Assembly (NCBI RefSeq): GCF_051020955.1
Contig: NC_135013.1
Coordinates: forward strand, 33,371,302-33,435,301
Source of the DNA: Megalopta genalis
Taxonomy: Eukaryota; Arthropoda; Insecta; Hymenoptera; Halictidae
Direction: 5' to 3'
Length of the DNA stretch: 64,000 nt
Both the position numbers and the translations under genes were made by a program. Below the pieces are notes generated by a model, which was not told the origin of the DNA, ran no database searches, and saw nothing but the letters and a program-made list of their open reading frames with translations. Below are positions 24,736 to 38,800 of this stretch, piece by piece; the first letter of the stretch is position 1; every line of letters begins with the position of its first letter.

Positions 24736-25183
24736 TCCTCAATTTGATATTCGAACGGTCGACGCCACCGGCGTTGTTCTGTGTATTCTCCCGTTTCGAT
24801 CGTTAACCGAAATATTATCACACTTACGCTTCTTGCAGTTTTGTTTTGTTTTCTCGTAACGATAACGACGATCGCTGATTAAGAGGGTGGGGCCATAGAA
24901 TCACGTGGACAACATCGATGAGAAGGGTTCAAGTATGCAGGGGCTTCAAGTTTTCTTTTTTTTTTACAGTTCTATCAGTCGAGGATGCGTATAGCTCGTG
25001 TCTGCACACGTATGCGATGCCAGTCGTATTATTTATTAATGATATAATTACACGCGTGTGTGCCTTGCACGTAAAAATCCGTATAGAGGCGAGTGTGTAT
25101 GTATGTGTGTACGTGTGTGTGGCGGCCGATGTTTCGCTGATCGATCGTTCTTTTTTTTGTGCCATTTGCTCGTGATCCGTCGT

Positions 25184-25374
25184 CGATCATTACCATCATT
25201 TTCACCATCACCATCACCATCATCATCATTATTATCATCATCATCATCATCATCATCATCATTGTCGTCATTATCACCATCATTACCATTATCATCACCA
25301 TCACCATCATCATCGTCAGCGTTATCATATCATCATCATCATCATTATTATTATGATCACCATTATCATCATCG
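25184..25374. repeat. (ATC)n microsatellite
   Basis: Degenerate CAT/ATC/ACC triplets over about 190 bp. Confidence 0.95.
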
Positions 25375-25426
25375 GTCGACTGATCTTTCGGTCGTTTTGG
25401 TAGTCTGCTATTTTTAGTTGATAGTG

Positions 25427-25540
25427 GTGGAGAGTAGTAGTTATAGTGGTAGCAGTAGTAGTAGTAGCGGTAGTAGTAGTGGTAGTAGTAGTAGTAGTAG
25501 TAGTGGTAGTAGTAGTGGTAGTAGTAGTAGTAGTAGTAGT

Positions 25541-25639
<99 letters not shown>

Positions 25640-25656
25640 ATAGTAGTAGTAGTAGT

Positions 25657-25749
<93 letters not shown>

Positions 25750-25790
25750 GTGGTAGTAGTAGTAGTAGTAGTAGGTGGTAGTAGATGGCC
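25427..25790. repeat. Long (TAG)n microsatellite
   Basis: About 360 bp of TAG triplets, with TAAG and TGG interruptions becoming common at both ends. Second and larger TAG array in the same 3-kb stretch. Confidence 0.97.
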
Positions 25791-25959
25791 TACAGTGAGC
25801 GTACGTAACGAGAGTCTTATTATCGATCGGATTATGCAACGTGAACACACAATGACGTAGTTGCGCGGTACTGCGTACAGAAATATATTATTATAGTCTT
25901 TTAGTTTCGATAAAAAAGTTCAGTTCCCTCCTCGATTGATTTCCTCATCTCGAGGTGGC

Positions 25960-26060
25960 GCGCTTTCTCTCTCTAATATCTCACTCGCCCTATATCTTTC
26001 TCTCCCGCTCTCGCTCGCACACGCTCTTTCTTTCTCTCTCTCCCTCTCGAACTTTTATAG
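25960..26060. repeat. Pyrimidine-rich (TC)n region
   Basis: Mostly TCTC and CTTT units with short interruptions. Confidence 0.8.
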
Positions 26061-26705
26061 TTTTCTTTTCATTTAATTATTTCTCGAATTTCATTTATTT
26101 CTCTCTCGTTTAAAGCATTCTATCCTCCTCCCCTCGTCTCTCGTGCTCTCTTTATACTCTATCCTCCGCAATCTTCGCACCTCCCGCTTTTCCTCTGATT
26201 CTCTCTCCTCGTTCTTCTCCACGTCTCTTCCGTTTCGTCCATCCTCCGTTAACAGGCTCACCCCTTGTCCCTTCCTCCGTTTTTTTATCACGTTTCTCAA
26301 CACACACGGCTCTCTCTCCGTTCCCTCCTTAAAACCTCCTTCTTCGTTTTGTACAATGCAACGAACACACAGATTTATATTATTTATAACGTACTTTTAT
26401 ATAATTATCATACAATACGCAAACAAAGCCTTTCCCCCGTATTATGTCCCCCGTATAAGTGGTCACTGCTGTTTCTTCGTCGGTTCTTCCGCGACTCTGT
26501 TTGCATTCTTGTTCGATCGGTTTCTATTACATTCTCTCCTCTCTCTGGTGGTTGTGTGTAAATTTATATATTATATTATACATATACATAAATATATACA
26601 TAGATACACCAGCGTATGCATGTACATATATATTTATATGTTTGTATGTATAGTATGTATATAGGTAGTCAGCTTCGTTTATCGTCAGTTGGGCTTTTTT
26701 ATTTA

Positions 26706-26786
26706 CTATCTTTGAATTGCTGAGTTCAATAGGAAAGGAACGTAGAACATTTTACTCTCGAGTAGAAGAGCTGCCGCCGATTGTAC
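26706..26786 (-). CDS. Hr4: Hr4 last coding exon and stop
   Basis: 81 nt: VQSAAALLLESKMFYVPFLL then NSAIQR and a TAG stop at 26706-26708. Acceptor GGATTCCAG. This matches the C-terminal helix region of GCNF/Hr4 receptors; the exon is too short to appear as an open frame of its own. Confidence 0.92.
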   Translation of the reverse strand, partial: VQSAAALLLESKMFYVPFLLNSAIQR

Positions 26787-29700
26787 CTGGAATCCAGCAA
26801 GAAAACAGATTCGACTTAGACCTGGCCACTTTGCAAACCGATCCGCAATTTAACTATCGATATGTACTGATTATACTAGGCAACGTGTCTCGATTGTTTT
26901 GATCTTTTTTCGACTCGTGATTATCGTATAAAGCGATGCCTCGACGGCATTCGTAATTCTCAAAGGTTTCGGTATACAACTATTGGAAAGTTGCAACGAG
27001 ATTATTATTATTATTATCATCATAGTTAGCTTGAACGACCGGAAATGCTTCTTCTCTCGAACTTACTTCCGGCAACCTGACGAGAAGATCGTGAAACCGA
27101 GTCGGCTGTTGGGGCGCGCTGTGCTCGACAAAACTTCGCAGACAGCTCATGTACCGTTCTTGTATTTGTTCTAATTCCATTGTACCTCCACGTGCTAAGA
27201 GAGGACAGAAACAAAAGCGACACTGTGAACATGTACAAAACGCTTTCACGGGCTCCTTAATTAACTTGCTTCGGATTTCGTTCGGCAACAAGCTCCTTCG
27301 TACTTTTCTTACGATCCCCGTCCATTTGTATTTGCCACAAATGTTGCTATGTATTTGCTATATATTTTTGTGCAGACAGTGTATTTTTCTACAATCGAAC
27401 GAGATTTAGATTGTGGATTTTATGTATTTATGATTTTGTGTATATACTGTTTTCAATTTATAAAAATTATCAAAGAACAAAAATGACCCATTTGGTTTCC
27501 ATAATGATTCGTAATAATGATTTATACATACATAAAAATTGCACGTTACGCAGATGTTAATTAAAAATTGTCGTGCTCGAAAATTGTGTTTGAATTTGGA
27601 AGCTTTAATGAAAAGAGAACAATGAAACGGATCGGTTAGATTGTGGAAATTGTTGAAGGATCTTTAAAGTAATTCTAATAAAAATAATTGGATCGTCGTT
27701 CTACGATAAATCGTTCGAGAAAGTACTTGTTGCTGAACCAAAGATCGGAACAAACATTTGCATAAAATACCGTATGTATTTATATAAATAACACGATTAT
27801 TTGAAGATCGAAGGTTATTTTGAACGAAAAGTTACAAAGTTTTCGAACGATCGCGATCACGATTCCGCAAATATTTGTAAAAGTTTGTATCAATCGGTAG
27901 CGAACTTACATTTTGCATCTCCAATTGCAGCATTATCAAAAATTGCAAAATTACTTTATACTTTTCGATTCTCGAAAACGTTACAGGTGGATCGTGTTAA
28001 ACCGTTGTTAAGCGGGTACACAGTAAATTCTCCTTAATTGACGCTATTTTCAATTCGGGAAGAAAAGATACTAACTATAAAAAAGAAGCCGCAATGTTCA
28101 AATAACACAATAATTAATGCATAATTCTTGTGTAGAGCTTTGATCCCCGAAGAAAAATCCGGAAACCGAATTGCTCAAGAAAAAAGCCCGGAATCGTCGA
28201 CAAAAATGAGGCATTGCGTGAAAAGTATAATCGTTAGGAAGCTCTAATCGGTCTTAAAAGATAGAATAGAGTTTTACGAATATAGTGGCATACGATTTAT
28301 TAATTGTTCTTGGTCCTAAATAACCGTAAATTAACGTGAAAGTTTAAAAAAGCGCCGACGTCCATTTTCGTGCGCAATCCGAGCGTCGATTAGGGAGGAT
28401 TTACCGTATTAGGCGAAAATACTTACCTTGTGAGAGCATGGTGATTACTTTCAGACAGACGTACTCCTCCATCCGTAGCCTCACCCTCCTGAACATTAGC
28501 GTGACGTACGTGATTTTTTCCACCATGAGCCCCACGTCCTGCCGTAATTGGTCCATGGTTATCGGCCGGCCCATCATGCTGGTCAGGCACGTTTGTAGCG
28601 TATACATGTTGTTCGAAACCTGTGCAATAAACAAATCCATCTCGGTAAAATCCTCGAACGAATCTTCCCCTACGATTTAATTTAATCTACAATTTAATCT
28701 AAAACCCTTTCGAAGGTACTGGGAACTAAGCTTTTCCCCCCCTTTTAGAGAGCGCGCATACGGGCACTAGGCTCAAATATTGAAACATTGAAACGTGCTG
28801 CCATCTATATATAGGTCTCAGCACCCCTAATTTTGAGGGGTGAGAAATTGAGAATAATAGGAAAATGAATAACAGCTGTATCACTATATGATAAAATTAT
28901 GATAAGCGAATGTTCCAATTTTCTTGAGAATCCATATTGTATACCCATGAAAGGGTTAAAGACTCAAAATCTGACCGCTAAGATCTTATGCTACTTTCCT
29001 GTATTTATGGTTGAAATATGCGACAGATAAAATTCTGTTTCAAATATTAACAGTCTCAACAAATTAAAAATTGCTCGCTTCTGCATCCCCTTTTATTTCA
29101 CAGCTTGTCGACCTCAGTTTCAAATAAAGCTTTTGACGCATTAATTGCAAAAAAGAAGAAGAAACACGAGCCAAATTCGATAGTCACAGATTCCTTTGAT
29201 CTTTCTGCTATCTTAAATTTCATTTATTCGTGATCGTCGCACACGCATGAACAAGGTTCGCGCGCACGGTTAATTATGATATCCGCTTTACTCCCGAATA
29301 CATACTCGGAATCGTTTATACCAACCCCAAGGACGGATAAATATATGAAATTTAAATTGTACACATGTCACACGGTTGCAGCTGAATATTTCATGCACTA
29401 AATTTAGCTTTCTGAGACGGCCCACCTGTTGATCCAATATTTCTTGCGGATACACATAGTTCGAAGCGAGTGAAATAGAAGGAAATGCAGCTGTTCGAAG
29501 CGTGCCGCACTATTTATTTGCATACAACGTGGACACAGTATCCGGTTCTGCGTAAAGAACACGGTGAAATGTTCGTCGGTAATCGTCGACGCAAAACCCT
29601 ATCGAAGATCAGAACCGTCGAGCTTCCTTGATCGGAATCTTTTCGTTTAATCCTTTGCACTCGAAGCGATTTTAATTGGAAAAATAAAATAATTGTTCTG

Positions 29701-32700
29701 ACTTATAGTATTTTGATATTTCATCTAATCTATCTACCGAAGATCAAAACCATCGAGCTTCCTTGATCGGAATCTTTTCGCTTAACCCTTTGCACTCGAA
29801 GCCATTTTAATCGAAAAGCTAAAATAATTGTTCTGACTTATAGTATTTTGATATTTTATCTGATCTATCTACCGAAGATCAAAACCATCGAGCTTCCTTG
29901 ATCGGAATCTTTTCGCTTAACCCTTTGCACTCGAAGCGATTTTAATCGAAAAACTGAAATAATTGTTCTGACTTATAGTATTTTGATATTTTATCTGACC
30001 TTTCTACCGAAGATCAGAATCGTCGAGCTTCCTTGATCGAAGTCTTTTCGCTTAACCCTTTACACTCGAAGTCATTTTAATCGAAAAGCTAAAATAATTG
30101 TTCTGACTTATAGTATTTTGATATTTTATCTGATCTTTCTACCGAAGATCAAAACCATCGAGCTTCCTTGATCGGAATCTTTTCGCTTAACCCTTTGCAC
30201 TCGAAGCGATTTTAATCGAAAAACTGAAATAATTGTTCTGACTTATAGTATTTTGATATTTTATCTGACCTTTCTACCGAAGATCAGAATCGTCGAGCTT
30301 CCTTGATCGAAGTCTTTTCGCTTAACCCTTTACACTCGAAGTCATTTTAATCGAAAAGCTAAAATAATTGTTCTGACTTATAGTATTTTGATATTTTATC
30401 TGATCTTTCTACCGAAGATCAAAACCATCGAGCTTCCTTGATCGGAATCTTTTCGCTTAACCCTTTGCACTCGAAGCCATTTTAATTGAAAAGCTAAAAT
30501 AATTCTTCTGACTTATAGTATTTCCATTTTATATGACAAAGTGCATTTTATGCACTTAAAAATGAATCCTTTGATTCGTGCAACGGTTATACTATTAACA
30601 ATTGTTTAAATTTAAACTATGATGATATTAAAAGTATTTTTGAACCATTTTGGAAGCCATCTTAATTGAAAAGCTAAAATAATTCTTCTGACTTATAGTA
30701 TTTCCATTTTATACGACAAAGTGCATTTTATGCATATAAAATTGAATCCTGTGATTCATGCAACGGTTACACTATTAACAATCGTTTAAATTTAAGCTTC
30801 GACGACATTAAAATTATTTTGGAACGCGACGTAAGATTTTTAGCGGTGCCTCGGGGTCGCCGCACGAGTGCAAAGGGTTAAATCGGATATAATCGTGAAA
30901 ACAAGTTCGGTTCCCTGAATAATAAAATTAAGGTTAAAAATAAGAAAAATAGAACAGAATGAACTGTACCATCGAGCACGAGATGCTACGGGCTTTGATG
31001 ATGTTAAAATTATTTTGGAACGCGACGTAAGATTTTTAGCGGCGCCTCGGGGTCGCCGCACGAGTGCAAAGGGTTAAATCGAATATAATCGTGAAAACAA
31101 GTTCGGTTCGCTGAATAATAAAATTAAGGTTAAAAATAAGAAAAATAGAACAGAATGAACTGTATCATCGAGCACGAGATGCTACGGGCTTCGACGACGT
31201 TAAAATTATTTTGGAACGCGACGTAAGATTTTTAGCGGCGCCTCGGGGTCGCCGCACGAGTGCAAAGGGTTAAATCGGATATAATCGTGAAAATAAGTTC
31301 GGTTCCCTGAATAATAAAATTAAGGTTAAAAATAAGAAAAATAGAACAGAATGAACTGTACCATCGAGCACGAGATGCTACGGGCTTCGACGACGTTAAA
31401 ATTATTTTGGAACGCGATGTAAGATTTTTAGCGGCGCCTCGGGGTCGCCGCACGAGTGCAAAGGATTAAATCGGATATAATCGTGAAAACAAGTTCGGTT
31501 CCCTGAATGTTAAAATTAAGGTTAAAAATATGAAAAATAGAACAGAATGAACTCTATCGTCGAGCACGAGATGCTATGGGCTTTGATGATGTTAAAATTA
31601 TTTTGGAACGCGATGTAAGATTTTTAGCGGCGCCTCGGGGTCGCCGCACGAGTGCAAAGGGTTAAATCGGATATAATCGTGAAAACAAGTTCGGTTCACT
31701 GAATGTTAAAATTAAGGTTAAAAATAAGAAAAATAGAACAGAATGAACTGTACCATCGAGCACGAGATGCTACAGGCTTTGATGATGTTAAAATTATTTT
31801 GGAACGCGACGTAAGATTTTTAGCGGCGCCTCGGGGTCGCCGCACGAGTGCAAAGGGTTAAATCGGATATAATCGTGAAAACAAGTTCGATTCGCTGAAT
31901 GTTAAAATTAAGGTTAAAAATATGAAAAATAGAACAGAATGAACTGTATCGTCGAGCACGAGGTGTTACGAGCCACCGTAGACGGTCCTCGCCTCTGTTC
32001 CCAGCCAAACTGGGAGCCCGGCCGCTTCGGGGCTGTTTCTGGCAGGTTTCAAAGTGAAAGTTCCGAATCCCCGAATCAGCGGCGACAGCAGAGAAACGGG
32101 ACGCCGAACGAGACGCCGGATAAAGAGAGACGGTAATTACTTCTTGCATAAAATCCGCTCCCGTCCCGTCGGCACCGACGTTGGTGAACTTGTGCTGACC
32201 GTGCATCGCTTGGTAGGCGGAGGTGGTCAACACCAGCAGTTCGTGCCACTTGTGGGTGAGCAACCTTGTGTGAACTTCGACCGGTAACTCAAGGTAAAAC
32301 GGTAACCTTTTGGTCCACTGCACCAACTTGTACACTATGCTGTCTCCTATCTGACACAGCTTCTCACTTAAGTCTGATTTATGGTCCAGCAGCTCGTCCA
32401 AGTTCTGCAATCAGAGCGGAAGAAGTTCGTGAGTGAGTGAGTGAGTGTGATCGATTGAAAAGATTCTACTTTGGTATAGGGGGAAGGGGGGATCTAGATT
32501 TGATTAGCAACGAAGATCAAGCGTCTTCGAATATTTCGAGGAATTTCCATCGCGTTCGGTTTAACACTTTGCGGTCGAAGCTATTTCAATTCGAAATCCA
32601 AAACGTGTTTTCTGATGGATATTTCCATTTTATGTGATTCAATACGATTTATTCAGATGAAATTCAGCCTATTGGCAAGTAGGATACTTGCAATTTCGAC

Positions 32701-35700
32701 AGTTTTTAATATTATTAACGAATCTGATACTGTGACAATTATTTAGAATAATTAATAATGATAATATTAATATAATATAATTGATAACATATTTATTAGA
32801 GTATATATAATAATAATATTATATATAAATATAATTTAATTATTATAATGTAGTTAAAAATATATTTATTAGATTATATATGATAATATTATATATCAAT
32901 ATAATTTAATTATAATAATATAATTAATAATATATTTATTAGATTATATATAATAATAATATTATATATAAATATAATTTAATTATTATAATATAGTCAA
33001 AAATATATTTATTAGATTATATATAATAATATTATATATATATCTGATTTAATTATAATAATATAATTAATAATATATTTATTAGATTATATATAATAAT
33101 ACTATATATAAATATAATTTAATTATAACAATATAATTAATAATAATAATTTTTAGCAGCGTCTCAGAGTCGCCACTCGAGTGCAAAGGGTTAATATTTT
33201 TCGAATCGTACGCCTCAACGTTGTCAGCAATATATATAAAATTAACACGCCTGCTGAAATTCTGCGTTGCTGGTAATTTCGTTACGATTCGATACGACTT
33301 TTTATCGTACGCGATATTTCGAGACCGCGAGCCAAGGGAAATTGCGGCAACAAATAGGGCGCGTTTCTTCCGAGATTAATGCGCGATTCGAACGGAATCG
33401 CATCGAACGATTCCTAATCTCGTGTTCCAGTGAAACGGTATCGTCGGAGAACGCGGAGCATTCCAAGTGCATTCGCGATGAACGAAATTGACGTTTCAAT
33501 TGGCAAAGAGTTAATCGGCTGTTCGTAACGGCCTTCTTCTTCTCCGTGCCTTCGTGCAAAGTACATTTTAAGTGCACGTAATTTGCCGAAAGTAGGGAGT
33601 ATTCGCAATGATTCCGCGGGAGCGATTCTTTCTCTTCGTTTCGAAGAGACGGTTGTTGTCGTTCAACCCGGCACTTACGCGGGGGGAGAAAGAAGCATTA
33701 TAGCTCAGGAACGGAATGATTGATGATGGGATTACCAGGATGTGGTCGGGAAAATATATAATACAATATACAGACTGGTCGAACGTACCCTCAACGTGGC
33801 GATATCTTGGAACTCGTCGCAGTCTATAAGGGTTTGGATCATGGCGAGGGTCGTGTCCAAAGGGAATGCTCGATCCCTCGAACTGCTCACAGCGTTGTCT
33901 AGCCTCTGCCTTAAATGAACCACCTTGAACAGAAAAGATTTCTTCATGAGTACTGTCTTACGTTTATTTTTAATTTAAACTTATTCTTGGCTTTGAATTA
34001 ACACTTTTCTTATGGTCACTTAACACATACGTTGGTAGATCGCTGTTTATAAGTTAAAAAGCAGGTATGTAATATAATAAAAATAATAAATATAATAAAT
34101 ATAGTGAACATATAATCTAATAAATCTAATAAATATAGTGAACATATAACCTAATAAATCTAATAAATATAGTGAACATATAACCTAATAAATATAATAA
34201 ATATAGTGAATATATAATCTAATAAATATAATAAATATATAATTTAATAAATATAGTGAATATATAATTTAATAAATATAATAAATATATAATCTATAAA
34301 CATAATAAATATAGTGAATATATATAAGCTAATAAATATAATAAATATATAATCTAATAAAAGTAATTTGAAGAAACTTAAGAAAAATGTTTGGCCACCT
34401 CTGGTCTGGAATAAACGATCTTTAAACAAATCCCGTATATATTCTCTTATTTCAATCAGTATCTCCCGTATTTTCGCGTAACAATATCTCAAGAAAAAAT
34501 AACACCCGATACGGAGAACATTTATTCTCAGTTTTCGTACAATTTCATGTCACACGGTATCCAAACAATAATCGCCATTTCGAATCTAATTTTGCTAGAG
34601 ATTATTTTCCCTCCAAATAATATAATACATTGCTAATTAATCCCTCGCGCTCGTATGTTATCTCTCGGAAGACGCAACGATCGTGGCACTTTCAAAATTA
34701 AAAATTCTTGGTATACTGTATAATTAGTATCGATTTAATCTTACACAAAATTCCACTTCAAAGGAGTCATCATTCGTCGCATAATTTTGCATTTTCTTTC
34801 AGAATCGTTCGGCAAAACCGCTTCGCGGATCAAGCGAACACGTCCATAGTGGTCGGCAGCGTGTCCGAGAAAATCGTTCGGGTGCGAAGCGCGCGGAGAT
34901 TTTCCGTAACGGCAGAACCGTTCACGGCGATCCAGTTCCCATTCATGGCGCCGAAACGGAACGGTCAGCATCGCGGCAAGGGTCACCGCCGCGTAGCATT
35001 CGCAACGGTGGTAGTAACGGCGGCGAATCGAACGAGAAAAATTTCTTGAATGGAACGGGGCTACGGTCCCGTCCCGTCCCGTCCCGTGCCGTCGTCCATC
35101 GATCCGCCGCCGAGCCGGAAAGTTCAAGACAAAACGTGGTTCGGTACGGTTTCGAAAGTTTCGCGACCTCGCGGGTCGTGTCAGGGACCGTCGTCGTCGC
35201 GGTTCAATTATTTCGATCCATCGATCGGCGGTGGGGATCCCGCGCTTCCTACGTAAATCCGATCCGGCCTTTCACTGACCTTTCGGACCTCGTTGTACTT
35301 CCTCGAGGTCGGTATTCGTCGGCTGGAGACACGACCGGAGAGAAAGAGAGAGTGAGGGAGGGCGAGAGTGAGAGTGAGAGAGAAAGAGAGAGAGTCTAAG
35401 CAAGAGAGAGAGAGAGAAAATCTAAGCAAGAGAGACTCTAAGCAAGAGAGAATCTAAGCAAGAGAGAATCTAAGCAAGAGAGAATCTAAGCAAGAGAGAA
35501 TCTAAGCAAGAGAGAATCTAAGCAAGAGAGAATCTAAGCAAGAGAGAATCTAAGTAAGAGAGAATCTAAGTAAGAGAGAATCTAAGTAAGAGAGAATCTA
35601 AGCAAGAGAGAGAGAGAGAGTATCTAAGCAAGAGAGAGTCTAAGCAAGAGAGAGAGAGAGAGAGAGGGAAAGAGAGAGAGTGAGTCTAAGCAAGAGAGAG

Positions 35701-35726
35701 AGAGAGAGAGAGAGAGAATCTAAGCA

Positions 35727-35757
<31 letters not shown>

Positions 35758-35833
35758 CTAAGCAAGAGAGAAAAAGAGAGAGAATCTAAGCAAGAGATAG
35801 AGAGAGAGAGAGAGAAAGAGAGAGAGTCTAAGC

Positions 35834-35867
<34 letters not shown>

Positions 35868-38800
35868 CTAAGCAAGAGAGAAAAAGAGAGAGAATCTAAG
35901 CAAGAGATAGAGAGAGAGAGAGAGAGAGAGCGAGAAAGAGAGAGAGTCTAAGCAAGTGAGAGAGAGAGAGAGAGGTCGCGAGCCAGCGATCCTCCGGCGA
36001 AAGCTGCGAGAGGATATATAACCCTTAAGTTTCGTCGACACGGACGGAACGTCGAACCGTGGGACACGTTCGTCGCTGAAGGCGATCGCCGCCGATACAG
36101 GTACGGTGGAGGGATCGAAGGTGTTGGAGGAGGAAGAGAAGGAGGTAGGGTGAGGTCAGTGTCCCTTGTGCAGACTTTCACGAGTTACGAAACCGTCGGA
36201 GAACTGCCCGTCCTTGGCACCGGCTGTCGCTGATTTTCTATTGTCCCTACCTCCGAGTCCTCGTCGCCGTCGTCGTCGCCGTCGTAGTCGTCGTAGTCGC
36301 ACTGTTTCACTCGGACGCTTCGATCCGACGTCGACAACGGCTGACGCTTTTCGAGCGTCGTGACGATTCTTATCGGGGCCCGCCGATTTTTCATTCTTTG
36401 TCCGCTTCTGTTTACTTTAGCGACCGCGACCAGACAATATATTGGATTTTTCCTGATCTTCTCCCCCTCCCTCCCTCCCTCTACTTGCTCGTCGTTTACG
36501 CTTGCCATTGTTCCGACGGTCTATTAGTGTGACGGACCTGGTCCTGGCGAACGTCGCAACTTTTCCGTTCGTTGGATTCCGTTGATTGGATACAGTAATG
36601 TCTCCCTAACTGACGCTCAGATTGCGCACGAAAATGGACGAATTTGGAAAGAGGAGACACGATTGTTCGAGCCTTGTGTTCAATAGTTACCGATTATTGT
36701 CAACAACTATGAAAACGTGACGCAAGGCATTTTCGACTGAGATAACTGGGTCGAGTAAACAATGTCTAAAAGCGGAAAAACATTTTTATCGGAGTCGTAA
36801 TCTTTTATGATTAGTTTAGACAATTTTTATTTCGTATAATTGTATATTTCGTACATATATATTATATATTTTATTTATTTTTTATTATAACAATTATAAT
36901 CGTATCACCTCTCCCCAAATTGCCCATTTTTGAGCGCAATCTGAGCGCGAATTAGGGAGACATTCCTGTTCACAGTAACCAAGAGTCTGAATGACTACTT
37001 CGAACGACGAATTAACCTTGTCAAATGTACCCAAAGGGTTAACCCTTTGCACTCGAGTGAGGCGCTGAGTCGACCCTCAGGCGCCATCAAAAATTGTTAT
37101 ATCACGTTTCAAAATGATTTTAACATTATCGAAGTTGTCTATATTTAAACAACAAAAAACATTACGAAGCGTAATTGTTGCTCGAGTGGTCGTATGCATA
37201 AAATGCAGCAAGTTATACGAAATGAAACTACTATAGGACAGAGAAACTATTTTAGATTTCGAGTTAAAGTTGCTTCGAGTGCAAAGGGTTAAGTTTCGCA
37301 GTTCAGTCATGGTATCGCGGTTCGAAATTCCGAAACCCTGGTTCGCGTAAAATCGGGAGAGCTTCGCTCCGGAGTTTTCCGCCGTTCGAACGGAATGCGC
37401 GTGATTTCGGTGCGTCGTTCTCATCTTCCGCCGTCTCGTGGACCCGGTCGTTTCACGCACAGCTGTTCGGCACAGCTTTAAAAAGTGTCCCAAGGCGAGA
37501 TAGTTTATCGATTTCGTGCTCGTCGCCGCTCGAGACATTCGCGATCGCTTGAAACTCGGAGTACGAAGACACCGATGCGCATGATTTCTTTCGATAACAA
37601 TTGAAATAAATATATCCTCGAGGTCTTCCTCAACATTCCGAGTCTTTCAACGAACCACGGGCAACGGAAACGAAACGTTGTTTCCATAAGATCGCGGACA
37701 GAATCCGGCGCGCTTTTGCGAAAGTGAACGGCGTAAGCGCCGCGATTAATTCTCCGCCATTAACGAGCAAGCAAACGCATTTCCGTTCGGACCGCGGCCC
37801 TGCCATAAATTTACCCGTAGAATTTCACTTTCGTCAGAAATCCGGCGCCGATCGCCGCAAGATATCGTCGTTCGTTCTCGCGACAAAATCGTCTCGTCCG
37901 CTCGGAAGAGGTTCGTTGCGAACGCGAAAACGAGGATGAAGAAAAGCCGTAAACGCGATCCGCGGGGAATAAAACGTATGTTACAATTAAAATGGACGAT
38001 GCAGTGACGTCCGATTGCACGTGAAACAGAGACCAGGCTTCGATTCCGTTCGATTGGATCGCGGAGATCGACCGTCGCGGCGGCAGCGTCGCGAACGTTT
38101 TCCGGCCGATTACACGGGTGGCCGCCGTGAAACGTTGCGATTCCTGTTTCGCAAGGACCGATCCCACGGGTTTCACGGTCCGATCCGAACCTTCCTGTAT
38201 CCCGCAGCTTTCCCTGGGGTCCGTATTCGTCGCCCGGAGTCGCGCCGCGGGTTTGTAACTTTTGAAAATCCGCGAGCGGCTGCACCGAGCACGCAACGAT
38301 CCGCCCGGAGATGGAAAGTGACCTCCTTTAATGGAGGCCCCCACGGGCAATACTTGTCCCGGCGATCGAGTCATCGATTTCACTTTTGGCAATGGCCTCT
38401 ACCGGGCCGAATGTTCCCGGTGTAATTCTTGTCGTTGTTCGCATGCCTCGCGCATACGAGCGCCGGTCGCCGACGCGGCTCGAATACTCTCTTGGGAGAA
38501 CCGGCTCCGCCGGACCACCCTCGCCGGCGATCCATGATCCGTCTCGACGATCGATCGATCCTCCGCGTCGACGAATCAACCCTTTGCGGACGAGTGTCGG
38601 CAAACAGCCGGCCCCAAGTCTCGTTGTTCCTTCGTGGCGGACTTTCGGCGGACGGATAGCAGACCAGCTAATTCTCTGCGATTTCGGCGGAAGCGTAGCT
38701 TTTTAGCGCGAAAGCGCTTCTTTTATTTCGTTGCACCTTTCAGTTTCTTGCAACAGAATTCTTCGCTTCTTTTCTCGCCGCTTTGTTTCTAGAAAAATCC

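Larger units (their letters stand above)
18058..26705 (-). other. Possible long Hr4 3' untranslated region, microsatellite-rich
   Basis: From the Hr4 stop to about 18.06 kb no protein-coding exon can be supported on either strand; the long open frames are shadows of triplet repeats. An AATAAA on the minus strand at 18058-18063 could mark the distal end, but nearer candidates exist (for example 26094-26099). The stretch holds runs of TA, GC, TAG, GAC and ATC plus one TA-flanked MITE. That this is all transcribed 3' untranslated region is inference from the lack of any other gene. Confidence 0.3.

Noticed and set aside
25029..25850. 273-residue minus-strand frame
   Set aside because: Poly-Tyr, poly-Leu and poly-Thr from the (TAG)n and (ATC)n arrays; not a credible protein.
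26143..26664. 173-residue plus-strand frame with hydrophobic C-terminus
   Set aside because: Pyrimidine-rich low-complexity sequence lying just 3' of the Hr4 stop; no recognisable domain.
30840..31453. Repeated 73-residue frames MRRPRGAAKNLTS...
   Set aside because: They are identical because they are the 196-bp satellite unit; no sign of independent coding selection.
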